Assembly (NCBI GenBank): GCA_943369525.1 | Contig: CALRNL020000013.1 | Coordinates: forward strand, 7,805 to 71,804 | Source of the DNA: BAIKAL-G1 sp943369525 | GTDB taxonomy: Bacteria; Cyanobacteriota; Cyanobacteriia; PCC-6307; Cyanobiaceae | Direction of reading: 5' to 3' | DNA: 64,000 nucleotides | Shown: positions 50,687-59,186 of the stretch, piece after piece | Layout: every line of letters starts with the position of its first letter | Numbering within the stretch: position 1 is the stretch's first letter | Notes under the pieces: generated by a model | The model's input: only the letters and a program-made list of their open reading frames with translations | Told to the model about the DNA's origin: nothing | The model's database searches: none | Position numbers and translations under genes: made by a program

Positions 50687-52681
50687 TCATGGGCCTGCCG
50701 CACCCTCGGGCCGGACGGGTAGTTGGCTGCGCTGAAACCAATCATCCGGCTCCGGCCATTGCAGCAACCGCCGGCCGAGCGCCAGCAGGGCCAAGCCATC
50801 AAAGGGGGCCAAGCGCTGGGGCCAGAGGGTCTCGCGGCGATAGAGGAACCGTTGCAATTGCTGCCGCTGGCTTGCATCGAGCGCCCCCCAGGCCAAACCG
50901 ATCCCTAGGCAACCGGGGCGCCTTTGCGTGCGAACCAGCTGGACAGGCCAGGGGCCGGCCAGGCCCCCAGTGGGGACCGAAAGATCCAGCCGGGCCCCAG
51001 GACTTGCCAGCTCCAAGCGGGCCTGATCGCCCAGCTCTAGTTCACAGCCGATCTCGCTGATGGTGTGGATCAAGCCAGGCCAGCGGGGGCCCTGGGGGCC
51101 AGGCTGGCTGAGGCTGGCCCCCAGCTGGAGCGTGAACCAGGGTGTGGTGCCTGAGCGCTTGCGATCCCAGCAGAGACGAATCGCGGCGGCCAGGAGCAAG
51201 CTGTTGAGCCATCCCCAAATCAGGGAGACCAGCAGCGTCCCCCCGGCCGCAGGGGCAGCAAGCGAACCCTGGTAGAGCGTGAGCTTGATCAGGCTGGTCA
51301 GCTGCAGGCCGAAGAGCAGCAGCAAGGGAACTAGCAAACGCTTGGAAGGTCCAACTTTTGCGCCGGTTGGCATACTTTTGGGCGTGACCCGAAAGCCCTG
51401 GGGCCGCCCCAATAGGGTCATCACCACACTGGCCGCCAAGGGCAGCACAAACACCCAGCGGTAGAGCTCGGGCATCAGGGCACCGCGGGAGCGGCCACTC
51501 AACCAAGGCAACAGCAAGAGTTGGCTCATAAAGAATGGCAAGGCCGCTGTTAGCAGGCCTGGCGAATCAACCCGGTAGGGCACAATCCCCCAAAAGGCCA
51601 TACTGATCGGCACCAACAGCAGCACCAGCTGGGGCAACACCATGCCCCAGTGCAAAATTCCTTCCAGAAAGGCCAGGCGCTGGATCCGATTCAACCCCTT
51701 AATTGTGAGCGGATTTGCACCGGTAAACAGGGTTTGAATCGTGCCACTGGCCCAACGACTGCGTTGTCTGGCCATCGCCGCAAGGGTGAAGGGAGCCAAG
51801 CCGGCACTCAACTTTTCTGGCACATACACGCCCCGGTATCCCGCCGCAATCAGGCGAATGCCGGTGGCCAGATCCTCGGAGGCCGTTTGGGTTTCAAAAC
51901 CGCCCACCTGGCGCAAACTGCCAACGCGCATTACAAACGAGGTGCCGGCACAGACCACGGCCCCCAGGCGTTGGCGATTCGGCTGAATCCAGCGATAGAA
52001 GCCCTCTTCATCGGGCATCAACCAGCGCTCCAAGCGCAGGTTGCGCATCACCGGATCGGCGTTCATATAGGTCTGGGGTGTCTGCACAAAGCCCACCAGC
52101 GGATCGCGGAACAGGCCCACGGTGCGGCTCAGAAAATTGCGTAAAGGCACCACATCTGCGTCAAATACGGCGAGCAAATCCGCCTGGAGATAGGGCAGGG
52201 CATGGTTGAGGTTGCCGGCCTTGGCATGGGTTCGCTCGGGGCGGGCCAGATAACGGCAACCGAGCTGGGCGGCCATCTTTTCCAGCTCAAGCCTGGCCCC
52301 ATCATCGAGCAGCCACACCTCAACATGGGGATAGTCCAGATCTAAACAGCCCCGCAGGGACCGCTCCACCACGTCGAGGGGTTCGCCGCAACTGGGCACC
52401 AGCACGGCAACCCTGGGCAGGGCAGCGGGATTGCGGCGCCGATCAGCCGCCAGCTCCGCTGCCGCGGCCCCGATCTCGGCCCCGGCATCGGGCCCCGGGA
52501 GAACACTAAAGAGCAGTTGCAAAAAGGCGCTGGCCAACAACAACAGCTCCGCCCCAAGCATCACCAGGCTGAGGGCCACCGCGGCCCTGGAACTGAGATT
52601 CAAACTGCTACCAATCCGCCAGATCAGGTAGTGAACCCCAAGGGCAAAGCTGAGGCCAACGGCGAGGGCCCTGGTGATCAC
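50687..52681 (-). CDS. Cellulose-synthase-like family 2 glycosyltransferase with C-terminal PilZ-like region
   Basis: A BcsA-like processive glycosyltransferase of about 664 residues: helices near the N-terminus, a GT2 domain with the D...D...D...QxxRW set (LLDDGARL, AVFDADVVPL, SEDLATG, QRSRW), several C-terminal helices, then a domain at the PilZ position (about 540-620). That region lacks an RxxxR and has ISEIG instead of the DxSxxG motif, so c-di-GMP control is doubtful. The polysaccharide made is unknown. Start GTG 52681 is preferred because a TAGGCT box (52727-52732) lies right before the alternative TTG 52726. Confidence 0.8.
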   Translation of the reverse strand: MITRALAVGLSFALGVHYLIWRIGSSLNLSSRAAVALSLVMLGAELLLLASAFLQLLFSVLPGPDAGAEIGAAAAELAADRRRNPAALPRVAVLVPSCGEPLDVVERSLRGCLDLDYPHVEVWLLDDGARLELEKMAAQLGCRYLARPERTHAKAGNLNHALPYLQADLLAVFDADVVPLRNFLSRTVGLFRDPLVGFVQTPQTYMNADPVMRNLRLERWLMPDEEGFYRWIQPNRQRLGAVVCAGTSFVMRVGSLRQVGGFETQTASEDLATGIRLIAAGYRGVYVPEKLSAGLAPFTLAAMARQRSRWASGTIQTLFTGANPLTIKGLNRIQRLAFLEGILHWGMVLPQLVLLLVPISMAFWGIVPYRVDSPGLLTAALPFFMSQLLLLPWLSGRSRGALMPELYRWVFVLPLAASVVMTLLGRPQGFRVTPKSMPTGAKVGPSKRLLVPLLLLFGLQLTSLIKLTLYQGSLAAPAAGGTLLVSLIWGWLNSLLLAAAIRLCWDRKRSGTTPWFTLQLGASLSQPGPQGPRWPGLIHTISEIGCELELGDQARLELASPGARLDLSVPTGGLAGPWPVQLVRTQRRPGCLGIGLAWGALDASQRQQLQRFLYRRETLWPQRLAPFDGLALLALGRRLLQWPEPDDWFQRSQLPVRPEGAAGP

Positions 52682-52726
52682 AGGATTGGGGAAGGGCCTA
52701 ACGCAGCGCCCTAGGTCAGGAGCCAA

Positions 52727-53100
52727 AGCCTATCGCCCCTGCAGGGACACAGGTGTTTTGGCGACAACGGATGAAGGGATCCACGCTCCAGCCAGTCCCC
52801 GACAACAAGGCCCACCGCTGGCTGGGGCTGACCTCCCTAAGAGCCAATCAAAGCTGGGGGCACGCCTAACGAATGGCGCGTAAAAGGGGCACCAACCCCA
52901 GCAAACAGCCCAGTGATAACCGTTGATTAAACGACCCTTCATTCATGGAGATCAGCTATGGATTGGGGGACGACCCAGCCAGACCGGAGCGCCGCTTCAG
53001 CAGCGGACGGCATCCTGCGGCGATCTAGCCAATCCTCCATAGTTGCTATTGCATCGAAGCCTAATTGTTATCCCCTAGGGATTGCCCCCTCCCAGCACCA
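52727..53100. other. Gene-free region between RluA-like and glycosyltransferase genes
   Basis: 374 bp, visibly richer in A/T than its neighbours in places. Apart from the TAGGCT box for the glycosyltransferase on the minus strand (52727-52732), I see no gene, RNA or repeat. Short open frames on both strands lack motifs. Confidence 0.35.
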
Positions 53101-54141
53101 TCATGGTTCCAACCCCAACGCCCTAGGGGCCTCCAGCCCGAGGTGGCCTCCCCCAGGCAGCTCCAGTTCCAGGCGCCAGGCCTGCAGGTGGTAACCGCCA
53201 TCGCCGGGCAAGGCGCCTGGGATGGCCAGGCCGCCTGGGCCGTAAAGGGGGTCGCCGAGCAAGGGTGTCCCCAGGGCGGCGCAGTGGATGCGGATCTGGT
53301 GGGGGCGGCCGCTGGCGATGGCCACCTGCACCAGATCGGCCTGGCTGCCGCGCTCCAGCAGGGTGAGGCGGCTGCGGGCGGAGCGGTCTGCCGGAGCGGA
53401 GCCATCGGCGGCGCACCAGAGCTGGCCGAGCTGGGGATGGGCGCGCCGGCCAATCGGCACCTCGATCAGGCGCGCCTCGCCCGGTTGGAGCGCCAGCACC
53501 CCCGGCAGCACCAGGGCCCGGTAGAGCTTGCGGCAGCTTTCAGCCCCTTGCCCGCCCCCTGGCGCCTTTGCCTGGCCCGGGGGTCCCTGGGCCGTGCTCT
53601 CCCGCAACCGGGCGCTCAGCCAGGCCCGGGTGCGGGGCTGGCGGGCGCAGACCAGCAGACCCGAGGTGAAGCGGCCGAGCCGGTGCACGGGCCGGGGCAC
53701 GCCGGCCGGGTCGCCCCGGTGGCGCCGCTCCAGCAGGCGCAGCACGGTGTGCTCCAGCCAGCCGCCGGCCGGCAGCACCGGCAGGCCGCTGGGCTTGTCG
53801 ATCACATGGAGGTCGCCGTCATCGCAGAGGGGGCCGGGCAGGTCCGGCACGGCGGCCTCCTGCCAGGGGGGCCGATGCCAGGCCAGCCGATCGGCGGCTG
53901 AAAGCGGGACATCGGCCAGGAGCCTGCGGCCGTTGCAAAGCACCTCGCCGGCGGCGATCCGCCCCAGCCACACCGCCAAATCGGAATGGCCGTAGCGGTC
54001 GGCGTAGTAGTGAGCCACGCTGGTGCCCATGGCCAGGCCGGGGCCGGGGCGGTCGCGGTAGGTCCAGCCCTGGTTGACGGTTGGGGGCAACCAGCCCGCG
54101 GGCAAGGGGTCGCGAGGGAGCTCTGGGCTGGGATTACTCAA
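53101..54141 (-). CDS. RluA-family pseudouridine synthase homologue without the catalytic Asp
   Basis: A 346-residue protein with S4-like and RluA domains: LHVIDKPSGLPVLPAGG, the active-site region PVHRLGRFTSGLLV (152-165) and the late GRPHQIRIHCAALGTPLLGDPLYG. In active enzymes the motif is HRLDxxTSG with Asp as nucleophile; here position 156 is Gly. It may be inactive as a synthase or a divergent type. Start is a TTG overlapping the rre1 stop by 8 nt, so the two are coupled. Confidence 0.8.
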   Translation of the reverse strand: MSNPSPELPRDPLPAGWLPPTVNQGWTYRDRPGPGLAMGTSVAHYYADRYGHSDLAVWLGRIAAGEVLCNGRRLLADVPLSAADRLAWHRPPWQEAAVPDLPGPLCDDGDLHVIDKPSGLPVLPAGGWLEHTVLRLLERRHRGDPAGVPRPVHRLGRFTSGLLVCARQPRTRAWLSARLRESTAQGPPGQAKAPGGGQGAESCRKLYRALVLPGVLALQPGEARLIEVPIGRRAHPQLGQLWCAADGSAPADRSARSRLTLLERGSQADLVQVAIASGRPHQIRIHCAALGTPLLGDPLYGPGGLAIPGALPGDGGYHLQAWRLELELPGGGHLGLEAPRALGLEP

Positions 54142-54931
54142 CCAGGCCGTTTTCGAGGGCGTAGCGCACCAGTTCGGTGCGGCTGGAGGTGCCGGTCTTG
54201 GTGAAAAGGCGGCTCACGTATTTCTCGACGTTGCGGATCGAGGTTTCCAGGCGCCGGGCGATCTCCTTGTTCATCAGACCCTCGGCCACCAGTTGCAGCA
54301 CCGAGGCCTCCCGGGGGGTGAAGTCATGGCGCACCGGGCCGGCGGCCTTCTTGGGGCCGCCGGTTTGCAGTAGGGAGCGGATCTCGGTGATCTGTTTGGC
54401 CATCTGGCCGATGTCGGCGTCGGCGTAGCGGGCCGCCTCGGCCAGCAGCCGTTCCTGGCGGCGCACCACGTTGCGCACCCGGGCCACCAGCTCATCGGGG
54501 TCAAAGGGCTTGGGGATGTAGTCATCCACGCCGGCCTGGAAGCCTTCGATCCGATCGGCGGTCATGCCCTTGGCGGTGAGGAAGATCACCGGCGTGCCGC
54601 CCAGGCGCTCATCGGCCCGCAGGCGCTTGAGCAGGCCGTAGCCATCGAGGCGCGGCATCATCACGTCGCTGAGCACCAGGTCGGGCAGCAGGGCCTGGGC
54701 CTTCTCCCAGCCATCGAGGCCATCCACCGCCGTGGTCACATCAAAGCCCTCGTCCTCCAGGTAGGCCTGCACGGCCGTGCGCAGGCCGGGTTCGTCGTCG
54801 ACCAGCAGCAGGCGGGCCGGCGCCGGTGGCGGCGTTTCGACCGGGCTGGCCGGCCCAGGGGCTACCGGGGCACTGGTTCCTGGGACACCAGCTCCCGGGA
54901 CACCAAGGGGGGCAGCGGGTTCGAGGGACAT
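54134..54931 (-). CDS. rre1: NarL-type response regulator Rre1 (Ycf29)
   Basis: A 265-residue regulator: Pro/Ala-rich N-terminus (1-38), receiver with Asp89 as phosphoacceptor, Lys141, and the LTAKGMTADRI segment, then a long linker and a LuxR helix-turn-helix (FTPREASVLQLVAEGLMNKEIARRLETS). This layout and the receiver sequence fit Rre1/Ycf29, reported to act with Hik34 in heat, salt and other stress responses. Upstream of the RluA-like gene on the same strand. Confidence 0.83.
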   Translation of the reverse strand: MSLEPAAPLGVPGAGVPGTSAPVAPGPASPVETPPPAPARLLLVDDEPGLRTAVQAYLEDEGFDVTTAVDGLDGWEKAQALLPDLVLSDVMMPRLDGYGLLKRLRADERLGGTPVIFLTAKGMTADRIEGFQAGVDDYIPKPFDPDELVARVRNVVRRQERLLAEAARYADADIGQMAKQITEIRSLLQTGGPKKAAGPVRHDFTPREASVLQLVAEGLMNKEIARRLETSIRNVEKYVSRLFTKTGTSSRTELVRYALENGLVE

Positions 54932-54967
54932 GGACCCGCGGGGGGCGAAGGGGACGTTGGCCGAAAT

Positions 54968-55522
54968 CTATCGAGTGTTTCCCGGCAAGACCTGCTGGCG
55001 CTCCTGCAGGTGGCCGGAATAGCCGAGTTTGCGGGCCAGGGCCGCCAGGCCGGCGGGGTCCTTGCCGGCCTGCTCGGGGTAGCAGGCGGCCCACCAGATC
55101 TGGTGATCGAGCCGGTTGGCGCTGGTGATCGGGCCGCCGGGGTTGAGTTCGCGCAGGAGGAACTCGCGGCCGTTGCTGCTCATCCGCATCGGTTGGGAGG
55201 GGGAACAGCGGATCGTTTCCAAACGCACGCGCAGGTTGTTGGGCAGCTCCAACCAGACCTTGATCTGGCGCACTTCCGGGTCATTGGCGTCCTTGCTGAC
55301 GCCAAAAACGCCGACCGCCTCCTGGCCGCCGCGGCCAGGCCGCTCCCACAGCACCACCAGCCCAGGCGGCCGGGCCTCGATCGGATTGACCATGTCGCCC
55401 TGGTCCGCACTGGCGGGGAGTGGGGCCAGCCAGCCAGCCAGGGCCAGCCCCGGGCCAGCTAAAGCCAGGCCCAGGCCGCTGGCCAGCGCCTGCCGTTGGC
55501 GCCAAAGGCGATCAGCTGCCAT
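54968..55522 (-). CDS. Conserved hypothetical protein with signal peptide
   Basis: A 184-residue protein with an N-terminal signal peptide (basic start, hydrophobic 14-33, likely cleavage near AxA: PASADQ). The mature part contains IEARPPGLVVLWERPG and RQIKVWLELPNNLRVRLETIR, typical of an uncharacterised cyanobacterial secreted family. Function unknown. It is followed by rre1 after 36 bp, and is divergent from the cysteine desulfurase gene by only 28 bp. Confidence 0.65.
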   Translation of the reverse strand: MAADRLWRQRQALASGLGLALAGPGLALAGWLAPLPASADQGDMVNPIEARPPGLVVLWERPGRGGQEAVGVFGVSKDANDPEVRQIKVWLELPNNLRVRLETIRCSPSQPMRMSSNGREFLLRELNPGGPITSANRLDHQIWWAACYPEQAGKDPAGLAALARKLGYSGHLQERQQVLPGNTR

Positions 55523-55550
55523 CCCAGAACGCCCTTGTCAACATGGACCC

Positions 55551-56747
55551 ATGCTCGCCTACCTCGACCACCAGGCCACCACCCCCTGTGATCCGGCCGT
55601 GGTGGCCGCCATGGCCCCCTGGTGGACGGAGCAATTCGCCAACCCGGCCAGCCGCCTGCACCGGCCCGGCCTGCGGGCCGCCGCCGCCGTGGACCAGGCC
55701 CGGGACCAGATCCTGGGCCAGCTGGGCCTGGCGGCGGTGCAGGCGGCTGGCGAGCCCCCTGGCGAGCCCGGGGGCGGCCCCGCCGGCGCCCGCCTGATCT
55801 TCACCAGCGGCGCCACCGAGGCCAACAACCTGGCCCTCAAGGGCCTGGCCGAGGCGGAACTGGCGGCGGGAGGCCGCCGGCGCCAGCTGGTGACCCTGGC
55901 CACGGAACACCGGGCCGTGCTCGACCCCCTGCGCTACCTGGCCCGCCACGGCTTCCAACTCACCGAACTGGCGGTGGGCGGCGATGGCCTGGTGGATCTG
56001 GGCCAGCTCGAAGCGGCCCTCAACCCCGAGACCCTGGTGGTGAGCGTGATGGCCGCCAACAACGAAATTGGCGTGCTCCAGCCCCTGGCCGCGATCGGGG
56101 CCCTCTGCCGCCAGCGGGCCATCCCCTTCCACTGCGACGGGGCCCAGGCGGTGGGGCACATCGACCTCAAGCCAGCCGAGCTGGGCATCGACCTGCTCAG
56201 CCTCAGCGGCCATAAGTTCTATGGGCCCAAGGGCATCGGCGCCCTGGCGATCAGCCGGCCACTCACGCTCGCCCCCCAACTCCATGGCGGCGGCCAGCAG
56301 GGGGGCTTGCGGGCCGGCACCCTGCCCGTGCCCTTGGTGGTGGGCCTGGCGGCCGCCCTGACCCTGGCCCAAGCGGACCGCCAGGAGCGCGCGCAACGCC
56401 TTGGCGCCTTGCGGGACCGCCTCTGGCAGGGCCTGGAGGCCCTGGGCGGCATCCGCCTGAATGGCGCCGCCTCACCGCGGCTGGCCCACAGCCTGAATGT
56501 GGGGGTGGAGGGGGTGGAGGGGGGCGCCTTGCACCGGGCCCTGCGCCGCCAGCTGGCGGTGAGCGGCGGCTCGGCCTGCAGCAGCGGCGAACCCTCCCAT
56601 GTGCTCGCCGCCCTCGGGCTCAGCCGCCTGGAGGCGGCCGCCTCGATCCGTTTCGGCCTGGGCCGCGCCACCACGGCCGCCGAGATCGAGCAGGCCATCG
56701 CCGCCATGGCCGAGGCCCTCAGCCAGCTGCGGGGCGCCAGAGGGTAA
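55551..56747 (+). CDS. Cysteine desulfurase (IscS/NifS type)
   Basis: A 398-residue PLP enzyme that mobilises sulfur from cysteine for Fe-S and other cofactors. It begins MLAYLDHQATTPCDPAVV, has the Lys in LSLSGHKFYGPKG and the Cys loop GSACSSGEPSHVLAALGL, as in NifS/IscS. A Pro/Gly-rich insertion occurs near residue 65-80. The last 29 nt overlap the opposite-strand DUF456 gene. Confidence 0.92.
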   Translation: MLAYLDHQATTPCDPAVVAAMAPWWTEQFANPASRLHRPGLRAAAAVDQARDQILGQLGLAAVQAAGEPPGEPGGGPAGARLIFTSGATEANNLALKGLAEAELAAGGRRRQLVTLATEHRAVLDPLRYLARHGFQLTELAVGGDGLVDLGQLEAALNPETLVVSVMAANNEIGVLQPLAAIGALCRQRAIPFHCDGAQAVGHIDLKPAELGIDLLSLSGHKFYGPKGIGALAISRPLTLAPQLHGGGQQGGLRAGTLPVPLVVGLAAALTLAQADRQERAQRLGALRDRLWQGLEALGGIRLNGAASPRLAHSLNVGVEGVEGGALHRALRRQLAVSGGSACSSGEPSHVLAALGLSRLEAAASIRFGLGRATTAAEIEQAIAAMAEALSQLRGARG

Positions 56748-57306
56748 GCAGCAGAAAGCCCACCACCCCCACCAGGGCCAACAGCATCTGGGCCAGGCGG
56801 CTGACGAGCATGCCGCTCACCACCGCCAGCCCCACCTGCAGCGAGCGGCCCAGGATCGCTAGGGGGCCGCGGCCGGCGGCGGCGTCTAGGCGCCCAGGGC
56901 CACCGCGGCGCCCGGGCCCCAGCTCCGTCACCAGCTGCCCCAGGGAGGCCCCCAGCAAGGGACCCACCAACGCGCCCAGCAGGGGCCCGCCCAGGGGGAG
57001 GGCCGGCACCAGGCCGAGCACGCCGCAAAACAAGCCAAGGGCGGCGCCCCCGTAGGCCCAGCGGCTGGCCTGGAGCCGCGCCGCCCCCAGCACCACCCCC
57101 AAGGCTTCCGCCCCCCACCCCAACAGCAGCAGCAACCCCGCCAGCAGCAGCACCGGCCAAGCCTGGGCAAACCCCACGGCCCAACACCAGAGCAGGGCCC
57201 CCAGGGGCAACAGCACCAGGCCGGGCAAGACCGGCAGCACGGTGCCGGGAATCGCCAACAGCTGCACCAGCAGGGCGGCCCACCAGAGCAGGTCGGTTGG
57301 GGTCAT
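56719..57306 (-). CDS. DUF456 membrane protein
   Basis: A 195-residue protein with about six short hydrophobic helices rich in Leu, Gly and Ala. The pattern LAIPGTVLPVLPGLVLLPLGALL near the start is DUF456-like. No function is known. ATG at 57306. Its 3' end overlaps the cysteine desulfurase gene by 29 nt. Confidence 0.72.
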   Translation of the reverse strand: MTPTDLLWWAALLVQLLAIPGTVLPVLPGLVLLPLGALLWCWAVGFAQAWPVLLLAGLLLLLGWGAEALGVVLGAARLQASRWAYGGAALGLFCGVLGLVPALPLGGPLLGALVGPLLGASLGQLVTELGPGRRGGPGRLDAAAGRGPLAILGRSLQVGLAVVSGMLVSRLAQMLLALVGVVGFLLLTLWRPAAG

Positions 57307-57347
57307 GGCGCCAGGGGCGGGAACGGAACCGGACCCACGGCCATCCC

Positions 57348-57353
57348 TAGGCT
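57348..57353 (+). promoter_or_regulatory. Possible -10 box before the membrane protein at 57375
   Basis: TAGGCT in a CCTAGG context, 21 nt before the ATG at 57375. Confidence 0.28.
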
Positions 57354-57374
57354 CGTGCCCCTGTTTCACTCAGC

Positions 57375-58232
57375 ATGGCGCCCCTGCCAACGGGCCCGGC
57401 ACGCCTAAGGGTGGGGGACGCCTGCCGCGAGGGCTGGATCGCCTTTGGCCAGGCCCCCTGGCCCTTCCTGCTCTTCTCCCTGCTGGGGTCCCTGGCGATG
57501 GGGGCTTGTGGAGTGGTGGGGGCACTGGGGGTGGTGGCCCTGCTGCGGGCCACCGAAGCACCTGATAACCCAGCAGCACTCCTGGTGCACCTGCTGCTGA
57601 TGCTGGCCAGCCTGGGTGCTGTCCTGGTGGGGCTCCTGGGCCTGGGGCTGGTGGCCCTGGTCACGACCCTGGGCTTTTGCCGTGGCGCCTGGCTGGCCCT
57701 GGAGGGCCAGCGGCCCCGCTTCGCCGACCTGATCCGCTGGGATGGGGCGGCCATCAACCGGTTGGTGCTGGCCTGGACCGCCCAGCAGCTGGTGCTGCTC
57801 CTCCCGCTGGGCCTGGCTGCCCTGGCCTGGTTCGGCCTCCAGGACCCGGGGCTGGCGCGGCCCCTGGCGCTAGCAATCGGCCTGGTTGCTGGAGCCCTGC
57901 TGGGTTGGGCCCTGCTTTGGTTCGCCGTCAACCAATGCTTCCTCAATCCCCTTTGCCTCTTTCGCGAGCAACCGCCCCTGGGGGCGGTGCTTAGCGGCAT
58001 CCGAGGGGTGCGGGGCCAGTGGTGGCCCGTGGCTGGGCTCCAGGGGCTGCTGCTCGCCGGGATGGCGGTGGCCGCCTGCGCCAGCGCCAACGGCCTGGCG
58101 ATCGCCTTCACGCCGGTGCTGTGCTGCATCAACATGGCCGCCTACCGCCAACTGTTCGGCACGGAGGACCGGCTGGGGCTGGCAACGCCCCGGCGGCTGG
58201 GGCGGCCTGGCGATCCCGGGGCCGAGCCCTAA
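57375..58232 (+). CDS. Hypothetical membrane protein
   Basis: A 285-residue protein with about six membrane helices (30-55, 68-88, 95-115, 150-172, 182-205, 235-258); sequence such as ACREGWIAFGQAPWPFLLFSLLG and CLFREQPPLGAVLSGIRGV suggests a two-fold repeat of helix pairs like DUF975/YciC-type proteins. I do not recognise a family with certainty. Its stop overlaps rsmH by 4 nt. Confidence 0.6.
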   Translation: MAPLPTGPARLRVGDACREGWIAFGQAPWPFLLFSLLGSLAMGACGVVGALGVVALLRATEAPDNPAALLVHLLLMLASLGAVLVGLLGLGLVALVTTLGFCRGAWLALEGQRPRFADLIRWDGAAINRLVLAWTAQQLVLLLPLGLAALAWFGLQDPGLARPLALAIGLVAGALLGWALLWFAVNQCFLNPLCLFREQPPLGAVLSGIRGVRGQWWPVAGLQGLLLAGMAVAACASANGLAIAFTPVLCCINMAAYRQLFGTEDRLGLATPRRLGRPGDPGAEP

Positions 58233-59122
58233 CGGCGCTGGGCGATGCGCAACTTGGCCGAGCGGCTGCGGGGGTTGGCTTCGGCCTCGGCTTCAGTGGC
58301 GACCAGGGGTTTGCGGGTGACCCGCTGCAGGCGGTCATCACCGACAAAGGCCGTTTTGACGCGGCGATCTTCGAGTGAATGGAAGCTGATCACGGCCAGC
58401 AGGCCGCCGCCCACCAACCAATCGGGCGCCTGCAGCAGCAGGCGATCGAGCACCCCTAGCTCATCGTTGACGGCGATGCGCAGGGCCTGGAAGCTGCGGG
58501 TGGCCGGATGGATGCGGCCGCGTCGGGCCGGGGGCGGGTAACAGCCGGCAACCAAATAGGCCAACGCAGCGGTGCCGCTGAAGGGACCGTTCTCGGCCAG
58601 GTGCTGCTTGATCTTGCGGGCGATGCGGCGCGAGAGCCGTTCTTCGCCGAAGGCATAGAGGAGGTTGGCCAGCTCGGTTTCTTCGAGGCGCTCAATCAGG
58701 TCGGCCGCCGTCTCGCCCCGCTCGGGGTTCATGCGCATGTCGAGGGGGCCATCGGCGCGGAAGCTGAAGCCCCGGGCGGCCCCATCCAGCTGGGGGCTGC
58801 TGACGCCCAAGTCGGCCAACACGGCCACGGCGGGCTCGCTGGGGCGGTAGTCGGCGAAGTTGCTCGCCACGATTAGGGCCCGATCGCCAAAGGGGGCCAG
58901 GCGCCCGGCGGCGGCGGCCCGGGCGCTGGGGTCCTGGTCCAGACCCACCAGGCGCAGCTGGGGGTGGGCCGCCAGCAGCAGGGCGCTGTGGCCGCCGCCG
59001 CCCAGGGTGCAATCGATCAGCAGGCCGCCGCTGGCGGGCAGGGCCGCGAAGGCAGCCAGCACCGGCTCCGCCAGCACCGGCACGTGCTCAAAGCGGTCAG
59101 CGGACGAGCCATCGGAAGACAA
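58229..59122 (-). CDS. rsmH: 16S rRNA (cytosine1402-N4)-methyltransferase RsmH
   Basis: Methylates C1402 of 16S rRNA. The conserved start FEHVPVLAEPVLAAF, SAM-binding GLLIDCTLGGGGHS, VLADLGVSSPQLD, and FQALRIAVNDELGVLD plus SFHSLEDRRVK near the end are diagnostic. No ATG precedes the conserved start closely; TTG at 59122 gives SSDGSSADRFEHVPV and is preferred; an ATG at 59188 would overlap the divergent ndhH start. Length 297 residues. Confidence 0.92.
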   Translation of the reverse strand: MSSDGSSADRFEHVPVLAEPVLAAFAALPASGGLLIDCTLGGGGHSALLLAAHPQLRLVGLDQDPSARAAAAGRLAPFGDRALIVASNFADYRPSEPAVAVLADLGVSSPQLDGAARGFSFRADGPLDMRMNPERGETAADLIERLEETELANLLYAFGEERLSRRIARKIKQHLAENGPFSGTAALAYLVAGCYPPPARRGRIHPATRSFQALRIAVNDELGVLDRLLLQAPDWLVGGGLLAVISFHSLEDRRVKTAFVGDDRLQRVTRKPLVATEAEAEANPRSRSAKLRIAQRR

Positions 59123-59186
59123 GGGGGGCCTCGACGCAGCTTCCTTCCTAAGATCTCGGCATTCGCCCCCCTTAGGCCCCGGTCCC

